Program-made: the position numbers and the translations under genes | Notes under the pieces: generated by a model | Seen by the model: the letters and a program-made list of their open reading frames with translations, nothing else | Told to the model about the DNA's origin: nothing | Database searches by the model: none | Assembly (NCBI GenBank): GCA_023444095.1 | Contig: JAEZRP010000037.1 | Coordinates: 1 to 64,000, forward strand | Reading direction: 5' to 3' | Source of the DNA: Bacillota bacterium | GTDB lineage: Bacteria > Bacillota > Clostridia > Christensenellales > Aristaeellaceae | DNA: 64,000 bases | In this document: one piece after another, positions 33,545-42,490 of the stretch | Position numbering within the stretch: position 1 is the stretch's first letter | Layout of the letters: each line of letters opens with the position of its first letter

Positions 33545-35158
33545 ATGGGGCACCCGGAACTGGCAAAGGAGACCGCGCGGCGGCGGACGTTCGCCATCAT
33601 ATCGCACCCGGACGCGGGCAAGACGACGCTGACCGAGAAGCTGCTCTTATACGGCGGCGCGATTCGTCAGGCGGGTTCCGTCAAGGCGCGCAAGGCGGCG
33701 CGGCACGCGACCAGCGACTGGATGGAGATCGAGAAGCAGCGCGGCATATCCGTAACGTCCTCCGCAATGCAATTTGACTTTGAGGGCTACCGCATCAACA
33801 TCCTCGACACGCCCGGCCATCAGGACTTTTCGGAGGACACCTACCGGACGCTCGTCGCGGCGGACAGCGCGGTGATGCTCATTGACAACGCGAAAGGCGT
33901 TGAGGAGCAGACGATCAAGCTTTTCAAGGTCTGCCGGATGCGCTCGATCCCGATTTTCACATTCATCAACAAGCTCGACCGCGCGGGCCGCGACCCGTTC
34001 GAGCTCATCCAGGAGCTCGAGGACGTGCTCGGCATCCGCGCCTGCCCGGTCAACTGGCCCATCGGTATCCACGGCGACTTCAAGGGCGTCTACCACAGGG
34101 ACACCCGCGAGATCGCGCTCTACGACGGCGGAAACCACGGCCAGTCGCAGGTGAACGTGCGGACCATCTCCTTCGACGATCCCGCGTGTCCGGACGCGCT
34201 GGGGCGGAGCTACTACGACAAGCTCGCCGAGGACGTGGAGCTTCTGGACGTTGCGGGCGACCCGTTCGACATTCGGATGATCCTCGAGGGCAGGCTGACG
34301 CCCGTGTTCTTCGGCTCGGCGTCGAACAACTTCGGCGTGGAACCGTTTTTGAGGCGCTTTCTCACCTACACGAAGTCGCCCACGCCCCGCACATCCGACG
34401 CGGGCGCGATCGAGCCGACGGACGAGAAGTTTACCGGCTTCATCTTTAAGATTCAGGCGAACATGAACCCCGCGCACCGGGACAGGCTCGCCTTCATGCG
34501 CGTGTGCTCCGGGGTGTTCGAGAAGGGCATGTCGGTGTGGCATTCCTCGACGGGCAGCCAGGTGAAGCTCGCGCAACCCCAGCAGTTCATGGCGCAGGAG
34601 CACGAATCCGTCGAGACGGCGTACCCCGGCGACATCATCGGACTTTTCGATCCCGGCATTTTCCGGCTGGGCGACACGCTGTGCACCGGTTCTCCGGTCC
34701 GGTTCTCCGGCATCCCCCTCTTCGCGCCGGAATTTTTCTGCCGCGTGAGCCCCGAGGATTCCATGAAGCGCAAGCAGTTCTTAAAGGGCGTCAACCAGCT
34801 CTCCCAGGAGGGCGCGATCCAGACCTTCAAGCGGCCGAACATCGGACGCGAGGAGATGATCGCGGGCGTCGTGGGCGTCCTCCAGATGGACGTTCTCGAG
34901 TACCGGCTCAAGAGCGAGTACGGCGTGAACATCCTCCGGGAATCGCTGCCCTTCCGCTTCGTGCGCTGGATCGCGGAGACGAAAAAGCCCGTGGACAAGC
35001 TGCGGCTCACCTCGACCACCCAGTACGGCGTCGACCGCAACGGGCGCGACGTGCTTCTGTTTGAAAACGAATGGTCCATCCGGCTCGCGTGCGAAAACAA
35101 CGAGGGGCTGGCGCTCGCGGAAACCGCCGACCGTTTGGCGGCGGACGACATGGAGTAG
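33545..35158 (+). CDS. prfC: Peptide chain release factor 3
   Basis: The 537-residue translational GTPase removes RF1/RF2 from the ribosome after termination. G1 is AIISHPDAGKTTLTEK, the G2 region is EKQRGISVTSSAM, G3 is LDTPGHQDFSEDTY, and G4 is INKLDRAGRDP. The RF3-specific middle and C-terminal domains follow, with FGSASNNFGVEPFL and VVGVLQMDVLEYRLKSEYGV. Length and motif order are standard for RF3. It is followed after 24 bp by typA, another translational GTPase, and the two are probably co-transcribed. Confidence 0.97.
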   Translation: MGHPELAKETARRRTFAIISHPDAGKTTLTEKLLLYGGAIRQAGSVKARKAARHATSDWMEIEKQRGISVTSSAMQFDFEGYRINILDTPGHQDFSEDTYRTLVAADSAVMLIDNAKGVEEQTIKLFKVCRMRSIPIFTFINKLDRAGRDPFELIQELEDVLGIRACPVNWPIGIHGDFKGVYHRDTREIALYDGGNHGQSQVNVRTISFDDPACPDALGRSYYDKLAEDVELLDVAGDPFDIRMILEGRLTPVFFGSASNNFGVEPFLRRFLTYTKSPTPRTSDAGAIEPTDEKFTGFIFKIQANMNPAHRDRLAFMRVCSGVFEKGMSVWHSSTGSQVKLAQPQQFMAQEHESVETAYPGDIIGLFDPGIFRLGDTLCTGSPVRFSGIPLFAPEFFCRVSPEDSMKRKQFLKGVNQLSQEGAIQTFKRPNIGREEMIAGVVGVLQMDVLEYRLKSEYGVNILRESLPFRFVRWIAETKKPVDKLRLTSTTQYGVDRNGRDVLLFENEWSIRLACENNEGLALAETADRLAADDME

Positions 35159-35182
35159 ACGCAGGAAAGAAGGTTCTCTTAT

Positions 35183-37012
35183 TTGAATATCATTCGCGAC
35201 GACGTCAGAAACATCGCCATCATCGCCCACGTCGACCACGGCAAAACCACCCTCGTCGACCAGATGCTCCGGCAGTCCGGAATCTTCCGCAAGAACCAGC
35301 AGGTGATGGAACGCGTCATGGACTCGAACGACCTCGAGCGCGAGCGCGGGATCACCATCCTCTCGAAGAACACCGCCGTCTCCCACAACGGGGTCAAGAT
35401 CAACATCGTGGATACGCCCGGCCACGCGGACTTCTCCGGCGAGGTGGAGCGCGTGCTCAAGATGGTGAGCGGCGTACTTCTGCTCGTGGATTCCTTCGAA
35501 GGCCCCATGCCGCAGACGCGCTTCGTGCTCAAAAAGGCGCTTGAGCTGAACCTCAAGGTCATCATCGTCGTCAACAAGACCGACCGCCCCGACGCGCGCT
35601 GTGCGGAGGTGGCGGACGAGACGCTGGAGCTCCTTCTCGAGCTCGAGGCGTCCGACGAGCAGCTCGACAGCCCCATCGTGTACGCGTCCGGACGCGACGG
35701 CACCGCGACCCTCGACTGGCAGCGGCCGGGCGAGGATCTGACGCCGCTTTTTGACAAGATCCTCGAACACATTCCCGCGCCTGTGGGCGACCCGGACGGA
35801 AGCCTGCAGCTTCTCATTTCGACGATCGACTACAACGACTACGTGGGCAGAATCGGCATCGGGCGCATCGAGCGCGGCGCGATCACCGCCGGTCAGATGG
35901 CGATCCGCTGCTCCTACGGCTCCTCCTTCGCCTCCGCGCAGACGCGCCTCGGCGGGCTCTTCGAGTTCGAGGGCCTCAAGCGCGTGAACTGCGAGACCGC
36001 GCGCGTGGGCGACATCGTGGCCGTGACGGGCTTCGAGGATCTGTTGATCGGCGACACCATCTGCCAGCCCGCCATGGCGGAACCCCTGCCCTTCGTCAAG
36101 ATCGACGAGCCGACGGTTTCCATGACCTTCTGCGTCAACGACAGCCCCTTCGCGGGCACCGAGGGCCAGTTCGTCACATCGCGCCACCTGCGCGCGCGCC
36201 TCATGAAGGAGGTGCAGACGGACGTCTCGCTGCGCGTCGAGGACACCGAGACGACGGACGCCTTCCGGGTGTACGGACGCGGCGAGCTTCATCTGTCGAT
36301 CCTCATCGAGACCATGCGGCGGCAGGGCTACGAGTTCCAGGTTACCAAGCCCGTCGTGGTTTTTAAAGAGATCGACGGCGAGGTCTGCGAGCCCATCGAG
36401 CGCTTGATCTGCGACGTACCCATGGAGTATTCCGGCACCGTGATCGACAAGATCGGGCGGCGGCGCGGGCTTCTCCAGTCCATGCACGGACAGGACCGCA
36501 TGCGCCTCGAGTTCCGCGTGCCCGCGCGCGGACTGTTCGGCTACCGCAGCGAGTTTCTGACCGACACGCGGGGCGAAGGCATCATGAACAGCGTCTTTGA
36601 CGGCTACGAGCCCTCCAAGGGCGAGATTCCCTCCCGGCCCGTCGGCGCGCTCGTCGCCTGGGAGGCGGGAGACGCCACCAGCTACGCGCTTTTCAACATA
36701 CAAGACCGCGGCGAGCTCTACATCGACCCGGGCACAAAGGTCTACAACGGCATGATCATCGGCCGCAACGCGCGCCCCGGCGACATCGACGTCAACGTTT
36801 GCAAGAAAAAGCACATGACCAACTCCCGCAACAGCGCCTCCGCCGAGGAAGCCCTCAAGATCACCGGCGTGCGCGTGCCCACCCTCGAGGAGGCCGTCGA
36901 GTTCATCTCAGACGACGAGCTCGTCGAGATCACCCCCAAGTCCATCCGCATGCGCAAGAGCGTCCTCAACACCGAGCAGCGGCGCAAGCTGGAGTCGCGG
37001 AAGAAGACGTAG
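35183..37012 (+). CDS. typA: GTP-binding protein TypA/BipA
   Basis: The protein has 609 residues from a TTG at 35183, with AAGAAGG upstream. The GTPase motifs are IAHVDHGKTTLVDQ, RGITILSKNTAV, VDTPGHADFSGEVERVL and VNKTDRPDAR. EF-G-like domains III and V follow (RVYGRGELHLSILIETMRRQ), then the BipA-specific C-terminal domain (RGEGIMNSVFDGYEP, KKKHMTNSRNSASAEEAL). TypA assists 50S assembly and growth under stress. The C-terminus ends ESRKKT, and a short fragment of the dispersed repeat lies between it and recF. Confidence 0.97.
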   Translation: MNIIRDDVRNIAIIAHVDHGKTTLVDQMLRQSGIFRKNQQVMERVMDSNDLERERGITILSKNTAVSHNGVKINIVDTPGHADFSGEVERVLKMVSGVLLLVDSFEGPMPQTRFVLKKALELNLKVIIVVNKTDRPDARCAEVADETLELLLELEASDEQLDSPIVYASGRDGTATLDWQRPGEDLTPLFDKILEHIPAPVGDPDGSLQLLISTIDYNDYVGRIGIGRIERGAITAGQMAIRCSYGSSFASAQTRLGGLFEFEGLKRVNCETARVGDIVAVTGFEDLLIGDTICQPAMAEPLPFVKIDEPTVSMTFCVNDSPFAGTEGQFVTSRHLRARLMKEVQTDVSLRVEDTETTDAFRVYGRGELHLSILIETMRRQGYEFQVTKPVVVFKEIDGEVCEPIERLICDVPMEYSGTVIDKIGRRRGLLQSMHGQDRMRLEFRVPARGLFGYRSEFLTDTRGEGIMNSVFDGYEPSKGEIPSRPVGALVAWEAGDATSYALFNIQDRGELYIDPGTKVYNGMIIGRNARPGDIDVNVCKKKHMTNSRNSASAEEALKITGVRVPTLEEAVEFISDDELVEITPKSIRMRKSVLNTEQRRKLESRKKT

Positions 37013-37024
37013 GAGAGAGAACAG

Positions 37025-37062
37025 GGAACGGCGGGGCTCTGCCCCAGCGTCCCTTCGGGAGT
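37025..37062. repeat. Short fragment of the dispersed repeat
   Basis: GGAACGGCGGGGCTCTGCCC then CAGCGTCCC resembles the GC-rich palindrome of the left arms, directly behind the typA stop. It supplies the CGGGAG that could act as the recF ribosome binding site. Confidence 0.4.
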
Positions 37063-37065
37063 ACG

Positions 37066-38124
37066 ATGCGCGTTACGTCCGTGAGGCTCAAAAACTTCAG
37101 GAACTACGAGGACTGTTCGTTCGCGCCCTGCGCGGGCGTGACGGTCTTTATGGGCGACAACGCGCAGGGCAAGACAAACGCGCTCGAGGCGATCTATCTG
37201 ACGTGCGCGGGGCGCTCGCACCGAACGCGACAGGACCGGGAACTGATCCGCTGGGGCGCGGAGGCAGCGTCTGTGAAGGTGACGGCGGAGCGGCGCGACG
37301 GCTCGCACGAGGTGGAGATCAAGATCCCGGCGGCGGGGCGGCGCGTGGTCGAGATATCGGGACAGAAGGCGTCGCGCTCAGGTGAGTTGATGGGCCACGT
37401 GACGGGGGTTCTGTTCTCGCCGGAAGATTTGACGATGGTAAAGGACGGGCCTGGCGAGCGGCGCAGGTTTATTGACATTGCGCTCTCGCAGATCAGGCCG
37501 CAATACTACTACGCGCTCCAGCGGTACGCGCGCGCGCTCAAACAGAGAAACGAACTTCTGCGGGCGCAGTCACATTTGGCGCTGGACGACTTCGACGAGG
37601 AGCTTGCGCGCGCGGGCGCGGAGGTCATGCGCCACCGCGCCTGGTACATCGCCCGGCTGAGCGAGGCGGCGGTGGAGACGCACGCGTGCATCGCCGGAGG
37701 CCGGGAACGGCTCTCGCTCGAGTACCGCCCCGGCGCTGGGGACGACATGCTCGAAAAACTGCGCGCGAACCGGGCCATGGACCTGCGGCGCATGTCGACC
37801 TCGGTCGGCGCGCACCGGGACGACGTCGCGATTCTGGTGGACAATTACGACGCGCGCGTCTACGGCTCGCAGGGCCAGCAGCGCACGGCGGCCCTCTCTC
37901 TCAGACTCTCGGAGCTTCATGTGATGCGCGACGCGTGCGGCGAATGGCCGATTCTGATGCTCGACGACGTGATGAGCGAGCTCGATCCCGCCAGGCGGCG
38001 CAGCCTCGTGGACGCCTTGGAGGACGTGCAGACCATCATCACCTGCACGGACGCGGACGACCTCGCGGGCGCGCGAATCGGGCTGACCTACCGCGTGGAG
38101 GCAGCGCGGCTGATACAAGGATAA
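37066..38124 (+). CDS. recF: DNA replication/repair protein RecF
   Basis: The protein has 352 residues from ATG 37066. The SMC-like ATPase has SVRLKNFRNYEDCSF at the N-terminus, Walker A MGDNAQGKTNALEAI, the RecF motif VLFSPEDLTMVKDGPGERRR, signature YGSQGQQRTAALSLRL, and Walker B ILMLDDVMSELD. RecF loads RecA at gaps with RecO and RecR. In most Firmicutes recF lies next to dnaA, dnaN and gyrB; here it is behind typA and ends at a shared terminator, so the replication-origin cluster is not nearby. Length is normal. Confidence 0.93.
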   Translation: MRVTSVRLKNFRNYEDCSFAPCAGVTVFMGDNAQGKTNALEAIYLTCAGRSHRTRQDRELIRWGAEAASVKVTAERRDGSHEVEIKIPAAGRRVVEISGQKASRSGELMGHVTGVLFSPEDLTMVKDGPGERRRFIDIALSQIRPQYYYALQRYARALKQRNELLRAQSHLALDDFDEELARAGAEVMRHRAWYIARLSEAAVETHACIAGGRERLSLEYRPGAGDDMLEKLRANRAMDLRRMSTSVGAHRDDVAILVDNYDARVYGSQGQQRTAALSLRLSELHVMRDACGEWPILMLDDVMSELDPARRRSLVDALEDVQTIITCTDADDLAGARIGLTYRVEAARLIQG

Positions 38125-38157
38125 AAAAACCGGGCGTCAGACGGCGTCCGGCTTTTT
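38122..38157. terminator. Bidirectional intrinsic terminator
   Basis: A run of A (38123-38129) precedes a stem CCGGGCGTC/GGCGTCCGG (two G-U pairs), followed by TTTTTT (38153-38158). It closes recF on the plus strand. In reverse it closes the EamA gene, whose stop codon lies inside the stem. Confidence 0.8.
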
Positions 38158-38976
38158 TGCGCCCCGCGCGGTCACGGAGTAGACGGTGACGGTCAGAAGA
38201 ACGAGCGCTGCGCCCGCGACGGCCAGCGGCCCCGGCTTCTCGCCGAGAAAGAGGAAGACCCAGATCGGATTCAGCACCGGCTCGATGTTCGAGGCGATGG
38301 CGGCGGTCATGGGCGAGGTGTGCCGCATGCCGACGGCGATGAACAGATAGCCGCCGGCGAGGCAGAGCCCGAGACCGAGAAACGCGAGGGCGTTTGATAA
38401 GGTGAACGTCGCGCCGGGATCGCCGATGGCGAAGAACGAGAGCGGCATGCACAGGGAAACCCCGAGGAGGGCGTACTCCCGCGGGTCCGTATCCTTCATG
38501 CGCGCGCACAGGAAGACGAACGAATAAGTAAAGCCCGAGAGGAGCGCGAGCGCGTCGCCGAGCAGGTTCCCGCCGCCGATCGAATCGGCGGAGCAGAGGA
38601 ACACGCCCGCGAGCACGAAAACCGTGGTGACGACGTCGCGCCGGACGGGCTTCTGATGGTAGATCAGCCAGACGAGCAGGATCACGAACACGGGCATCGC
38701 GTACTGGAGCACGATCGCGTTCGCGGCGGTCGTCAGCTTGTTCGCCGCCATGAAAAGGATGGATGTCACGGACACGCACAGCGCGCCAAGCAAATTCCCG
38801 CGCGAAAGCCGCACCCGGAACCCGCGCCGAAAGAGGACCATGACAAGGGCCGCGATGATCGCCCGCATGCCCGTAGTGGCGAGGGGAGACCAGGTCACGC
38901 TCTTTCCGAATACACCCGCGCCGCTCCAGCAGGCCGCCGCAAGCGCGACGAAGAGCGGACCCGTGTTCTTCCGCAT
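38137..38976 (-). CDS. EamA-family (DMT) transporter
   Basis: The protein has 279 residues from ATG 38976 with GGGATGTGAT upstream; the open frame upstream of this lacks a ribosome site. Ten hydrophobic helices in two EamA halves are visible: ALAAACWSGAGVFGKSV opens the first half, and MTAAIASNIEPVLNPIWVFL with LGEKPGPLAVAGAALVLL is the classic end of the second. These proteins export amino acids or metabolites; the substrate is unknown. It is divergent from a second EamA gene, and both lie near a TetR regulator. Confidence 0.88.
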   Translation of the reverse strand: MRKNTGPLFVALAAACWSGAGVFGKSVTWSPLATTGMRAIIAALVMVLFRRGFRVRLSRGNLLGALCVSVTSILFMAANKLTTAANAIVLQYAMPVFVILLVWLIYHQKPVRRDVVTTVFVLAGVFLCSADSIGGGNLLGDALALLSGFTYSFVFLCARMKDTDPREYALLGVSLCMPLSFFAIGDPGATFTLSNALAFLGLGLCLAGGYLFIAVGMRHTSPMTAAIASNIEPVLNPIWVFLFLGEKPGPLAVAGAALVLLTVTVYSVTARGAKKPDAV

Positions 38977-39230
38977 ATGTATCACATCCCGCAGGATTAT
39001 ACCGGGTTCACAGGCGCGTGTCAATCGAATTTTTACGCGCCGGGCGCCTGCGGGTTTGCAGCGTTTTGGGAGGATCATTCCACCATCCGGGAACGCGCAA
39101 AGGCTGTACTTCGCGCCGCCCATATGATATACTTCCCTTGATCATGCGACCGAAGCGGCAGACGCGGATCGGCAGACGTCGTAGGCGCATGCGGACGGTG
39201 CCCTCAAATACTTCCGAGGGGATGACGCGC

Positions 39231-40148
39231 TTGAAAAGGAAGGACAGCTTTCATCCCTACGCGATGACCACGATCCTCTTCTGGTCGCTGGCCTACGTGC
39301 TGACGCGGCGCGTTCTGCGCGACTATTCGGCGCTCTCTCTGGGCTTTCTGCGCTATTTCTTCGCGTCCCTTTCGATGCTGGTTTGGGTGCTTTCGACCGG
39401 GATGAAGCGCCCGAGGCGCGCCGACATGAAGTGGTTTCTGCTCGCGGGCGCGGTCGGCTTCTTTTTTTACATGATCGCCTTCAACAAGGGCTGCGAGACG
39501 GTGACCGCGGCGACGGGCAGCGTCATCATCGCCGTCGTCCCGGTGCTCACCGCGCTCATGGCGCGGCTGGTCTTCGGGGAAAGGCTCCTGATGCGCCAAT
39601 GGGCGGCCATCGCGATCGAGTTTTCGGGCGTGCTCATACTGACCATGATGGATGGCGCGTTTTCCGTCAACCGCGGACTTCTCTGGCTCATCCTGGCGGC
39701 GCTCGCGCTGAGCGTCTACAATCTCCTGCAGCGCAGGCTGACGAGGACGTATGGCGGGCTCGAGGTCTCGGCCTTTTCCATCTTCGCGGGAACCGCGATG
39801 CTCGCCGCGTTCCTTCCGAAATCCGTCGGCGAGATGCGCGCCGCACCGCCCGTTGACCTATTGTACATCGCGATTCTGGGCATTTTCTCGAGCGCGGTCG
39901 CCTACGCGGCGTGGGCGCAGGCCTTCCGGAAGGCGGACAAGGCGTCCTCCGTCAGCAACTACATGTTCGTCACGCCGTTTTTGACGAGCCTCATGGGTTA
40001 CGTCTTTCTGGGCGAACGGCTGGACGCGCCGACGATTCTGGGCGGCGCGGTGATCCTTACGGGCGTCCTTCTGTTCAACTTCGGCGGACGGCGCGCCGCG
40101 CGCGATGTGCGGCAGACGGAAATCGGCGGCGGGGAGGGAACCCGATGA
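39231..40148 (+). CDS. EamA-family (DMT) transporter
   Basis: The protein has 305 residues if translation starts at TTG 39231, which lies 9 bp behind GAGGGG; an ATG at 39222 directly abuts that site and is the alternative. It has ten hydrophobic helices: MTTILFWSLAYVLTRRVLRD, FLRYFFASLSMLVWVLSTGM, a first EamA half ending LTALMARLVFGERL, and a second ending VFLGERLDAPTILGGAVILT. The TetR regulator gene overlaps its end by 4 bp, which suggests the regulator controls this exporter. Substrate unknown. Confidence 0.85.
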   Translation: MKRKDSFHPYAMTTILFWSLAYVLTRRVLRDYSALSLGFLRYFFASLSMLVWVLSTGMKRPRRADMKWFLLAGAVGFFFYMIAFNKGCETVTAATGSVIIAVVPVLTALMARLVFGERLLMRQWAAIAIEFSGVLILTMMDGAFSVNRGLLWLILAALALSVYNLLQRRLTRTYGGLEVSAFSIFAGTAMLAAFLPKSVGEMRAAPPVDLLYIAILGIFSSAVAYAAWAQAFRKADKASSVSNYMFVTPFLTSLMGYVFLGERLDAPTILGGAVILTGVLLFNFGGRRAARDVRQTEIGGGEGTR

Positions 40149-40729
40149 ACGCGAAAAAGGGACAGACGAAGCGAAAGATCGTTTCCGCGGCCTGGCGGCT
40201 TTTCTACGAGCAGGGGTACGAGAACACGACGGTCGACGAGATCGTGGAGCGTTCCGGCACCTCGAAGGGCTCGTTTTACCATTACTTCGAGGGCAAGGAC
40301 GCGCTCCTTTCCTCGCTGTCGATCCTGTTCGACGAAAAGTACGAGGAACTGATGGTCGGACTCGATCCCGCGATGCACAGTTTCGACAAGCTCATGTACC
40401 TAAATGCCGAGCTCTTCAAGGAGATCGAGCGCACGGTACCGCTGGAGTTGCTCGCGCGGATGTACTCGACCCAACTCGTGACGCGCGGCGACGTGCACCT
40501 TCTCGACCACACCAGGGTCTACTACAAGCTGCTCCGCCGGATCGTGACCGAGGGGCAGGAGCGCGGCGAAATTCAGAAGGACATGGCGGTCAATGAGATC
40601 ACGAAGATCTACGCCCTGTGCGAGCGCGGCCTTCTCTACGACTGGTGCATCTGCGGCGGGGAGTATTCGCTCGCCGATTACGCGGCGCGCATGATGCCGA
40701 TGTTTCTTAATTCGTTTCGGTTTTCATAA
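40145..40729 (+). CDS. TetR/AcrR-family transcriptional regulator
   Basis: The protein has 194 residues from ATG 40145, behind GGGGAGGG, overlapping the EamA gene by 4 bp. The N-terminal helix-turn-helix is canonical: KRKIVSAAWRLFYEQGYENT, then TVDEIVERSGTSKGSFYHYF. The C-terminal helical ligand-binding domain is divergent, as is usual. By position it probably represses the EamA transporter operon in response to the exported compound (inference). Confidence 0.92.
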   Translation: MNAKKGQTKRKIVSAAWRLFYEQGYENTTVDEIVERSGTSKGSFYHYFEGKDALLSSLSILFDEKYEELMVGLDPAMHSFDKLMYLNAELFKEIERTVPLELLARMYSTQLVTRGDVHLLDHTRVYYKLLRRIVTEGQERGEIQKDMAVNEITKIYALCERGLLYDWCICGGEYSLADYAARMMPMFLNSFRFS

Positions 40730-40829
40730 AATTGTAAGACTGATTCTGCTTCAAAGTACAGCTCCAGAACCATGATATTAAAGGGAAATACACCTCTTAT
40801 GCGGAACAAAGTTCAGACTTCGTTCTGCA

Positions 40830-40858
40830 TTGTGGTCTACTCCGCGATGTGTTAAAAT
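40830..40858 (+). promoter_or_regulatory. Promoter of putP
   Basis: TTGTGG (40830-40835) and TAAAAT (40853-40858) with a 17-bp spacer, 29 bp ahead of the start; GCGGAGGGG precedes the ATG. Confidence 0.65.
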
Positions 40859-40887
40859 CAGATTCACTACAAGAGCGGAGGGGTTTT

Positions 40888-42435
40888 ATGAACTGGTCTC
40901 TCGTTTGCATGCTAATTTCAATCTGCCTATACCTCGCGCTGATGGTCCTGGTGGGCATCGTCATGACGAAGCGGAACCGCAACGCGGGCGACTTTTACCT
41001 CGGCGGGCGGCAGCTCGGGCCGATCGTGACCGCGATGAGCGCGGAGGCATCCGACATGAGCTCGTGGCTGATGATGGGCCTGCCGGGCGTCGCGTACTTC
41101 ACGGGCCTCGCGGACGTAACGTGGACGGCGATCGGACTCGCGATCGGAACGTACCTGAACTGGCTGCTCGTCGCGCGCAGGCTCAGACGCTACAGCGAGC
41201 TGACCAACTCCATCACCGTGCCGGATTTCTTCAAAAACCGCTTCCACGATAGCGGGAGGTCGCTCGTCGGCATCGCGGCGGTCATCATCATCGTGTTCTT
41301 CGTACCCTACACAGCCTCCGGCTTCGCGGCCTGCGGCAAGCTCTTCTCCAGCCTTCTGGGCGTGAACTACGTCCCGGCGATGCTCCTCTCGGCGGTCATC
41401 ATCGTGGCCTATACGACCTTGGGCGGCTTCCTCGCGGCCAGCACGACTGACCTCATCCAGTCGGTCGTCATGACGATCGCGATCCTCTCGGTGGTCATAT
41501 TCGGCGTGTCCGTCGCGGGTGGCGTCGACCGGGTGGTCGAGAACGCGCGCGGAGTCGCGGGATATCTGACCCTGAACCGTGCCGCGAACATCGCGACCGG
41601 GGAGTCCTCGCCCTACACCTTTCTGACTGTCATTTCGACGATGGCTTGGGGCCTCGGCTACTTCGGCATGCCGCACATCCTTCTGCGCTTCATGGCCATC
41701 CGGGACGAGCGGAAGATCAAGCTCTCTAGGCGGATCGCGACCGTGTGGGTGGTGATCTCCATGGCCGCCGCCGTCCTGATCGGCGTCATCGGTTACGCGG
41801 TCAGCGCTGCGGGCTCGATCGAGCTCTTCGGCTCCGCCGCCGCCGCCGAGAAGGTGGTCATCGCGATCTCCGACCTGATGAGCACTTATTCCGTGCCGCT
41901 GGCGCTCCTCGCGGGGCTCATTCTCGCGGGCATCCTTGCCTGCACCATGTCCACCGCGGACTCGCAGCTTCTGGCCGCGGCGTCGAGCGTCTCCGAGAAC
42001 CTGATGGACTCCGTCATGGGCATCAAGCTCTCCCCCAAGTTCAAGATCATTGTCGCGCGCGCAACGGTCGTCGCCGTTTCAGCCGTCGGCGTGCTTCTCG
42101 CCTTGGATTCCACCAGCTCGGTCTTTCGGATCGTGTCCTTCGCTTGGGCGGGCTTTGGCGCGGCCTTCGGTCCCGTGATGCTCATGTCCCTGTTCTGGCG
42201 GCGCATGAACAAGGCTGGCGCGCTGGCGGGAATGATCGTCGGCGGGTCGATGGTCTTTATCTGGAAGTACGTCGTCGCCCCGTTCGGTTCGTCCGCTGGC
42301 ATCAAGGCGCTCACCGTCTACGAGCTCCTACCCGCCTTCCTCCTTTCCCTTGCCGCCATCCTCATCGCGAGCCTCGTCACCAGGGCGCCCGCCCGCGAAG
42401 TCGTCGCGGAGTTCGACCGGGCGGCGGGAGATTGA
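40888..42435 (+). CDS. putP: Sodium/proline symporter
   Basis: The protein has 515 residues from ATG 40888. It is of the solute:sodium symporter family with about thirteen helices. Diagnostic stretches are the helix-2 motif GGRQLGPIVTAMSAEASDMS, the amphipathic TVPDFFKNRFHD, YTTLGGFLAASTTDLIQS, WGLGYFGMPHILLRFMAI and the Na+-site region ILAGILACTMSTADSQLLAA. This matches PutP, which imports proline with sodium. The gene is transcribed alone and closed by a strong hairpin shared with the convergent pgi. Confidence 0.93.
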   Translation: MNWSLVCMLISICLYLALMVLVGIVMTKRNRNAGDFYLGGRQLGPIVTAMSAEASDMSSWLMMGLPGVAYFTGLADVTWTAIGLAIGTYLNWLLVARRLRRYSELTNSITVPDFFKNRFHDSGRSLVGIAAVIIIVFFVPYTASGFAACGKLFSSLLGVNYVPAMLLSAVIIVAYTTLGGFLAASTTDLIQSVVMTIAILSVVIFGVSVAGGVDRVVENARGVAGYLTLNRAANIATGESSPYTFLTVISTMAWGLGYFGMPHILLRFMAIRDERKIKLSRRIATVWVVISMAAAVLIGVIGYAVSAAGSIELFGSAAAAEKVVIAISDLMSTYSVPLALLAGLILAGILACTMSTADSQLLAAASSVSENLMDSVMGIKLSPKFKIIVARATVVAVSAVGVLLALDSTSSVFRIVSFAWAGFGAAFGPVMLMSLFWRRMNKAGALAGMIVGGSMVFIWKYVVAPFGSSAGIKALTVYELLPAFLLSLAAILIASLVTRAPAREVVAEFDRAAGD

Positions 42436-42456
42436 CACAAGGGACTCCATGTGTAA

Positions 42457-42490
42457 GGCCCGGAGGTACTGCCTCCGGGCCCCGTCTTTT
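42457..42490 (+). terminator. Intrinsic terminator after putP
   Basis: GGCCCGGAGG (42457-42466) pairs with CCTCCGGGCC (42472-42481) around TACTG, followed by CCGTCTTTT. It touches the pgi stop codon on the other strand. Confidence 0.8.

Noticed and set aside
34781..36814. A 677-codon open frame antisense to prfC and typA
   Set aside because: It crosses two unmistakable GTPase genes on the other strand and resembles no protein family.
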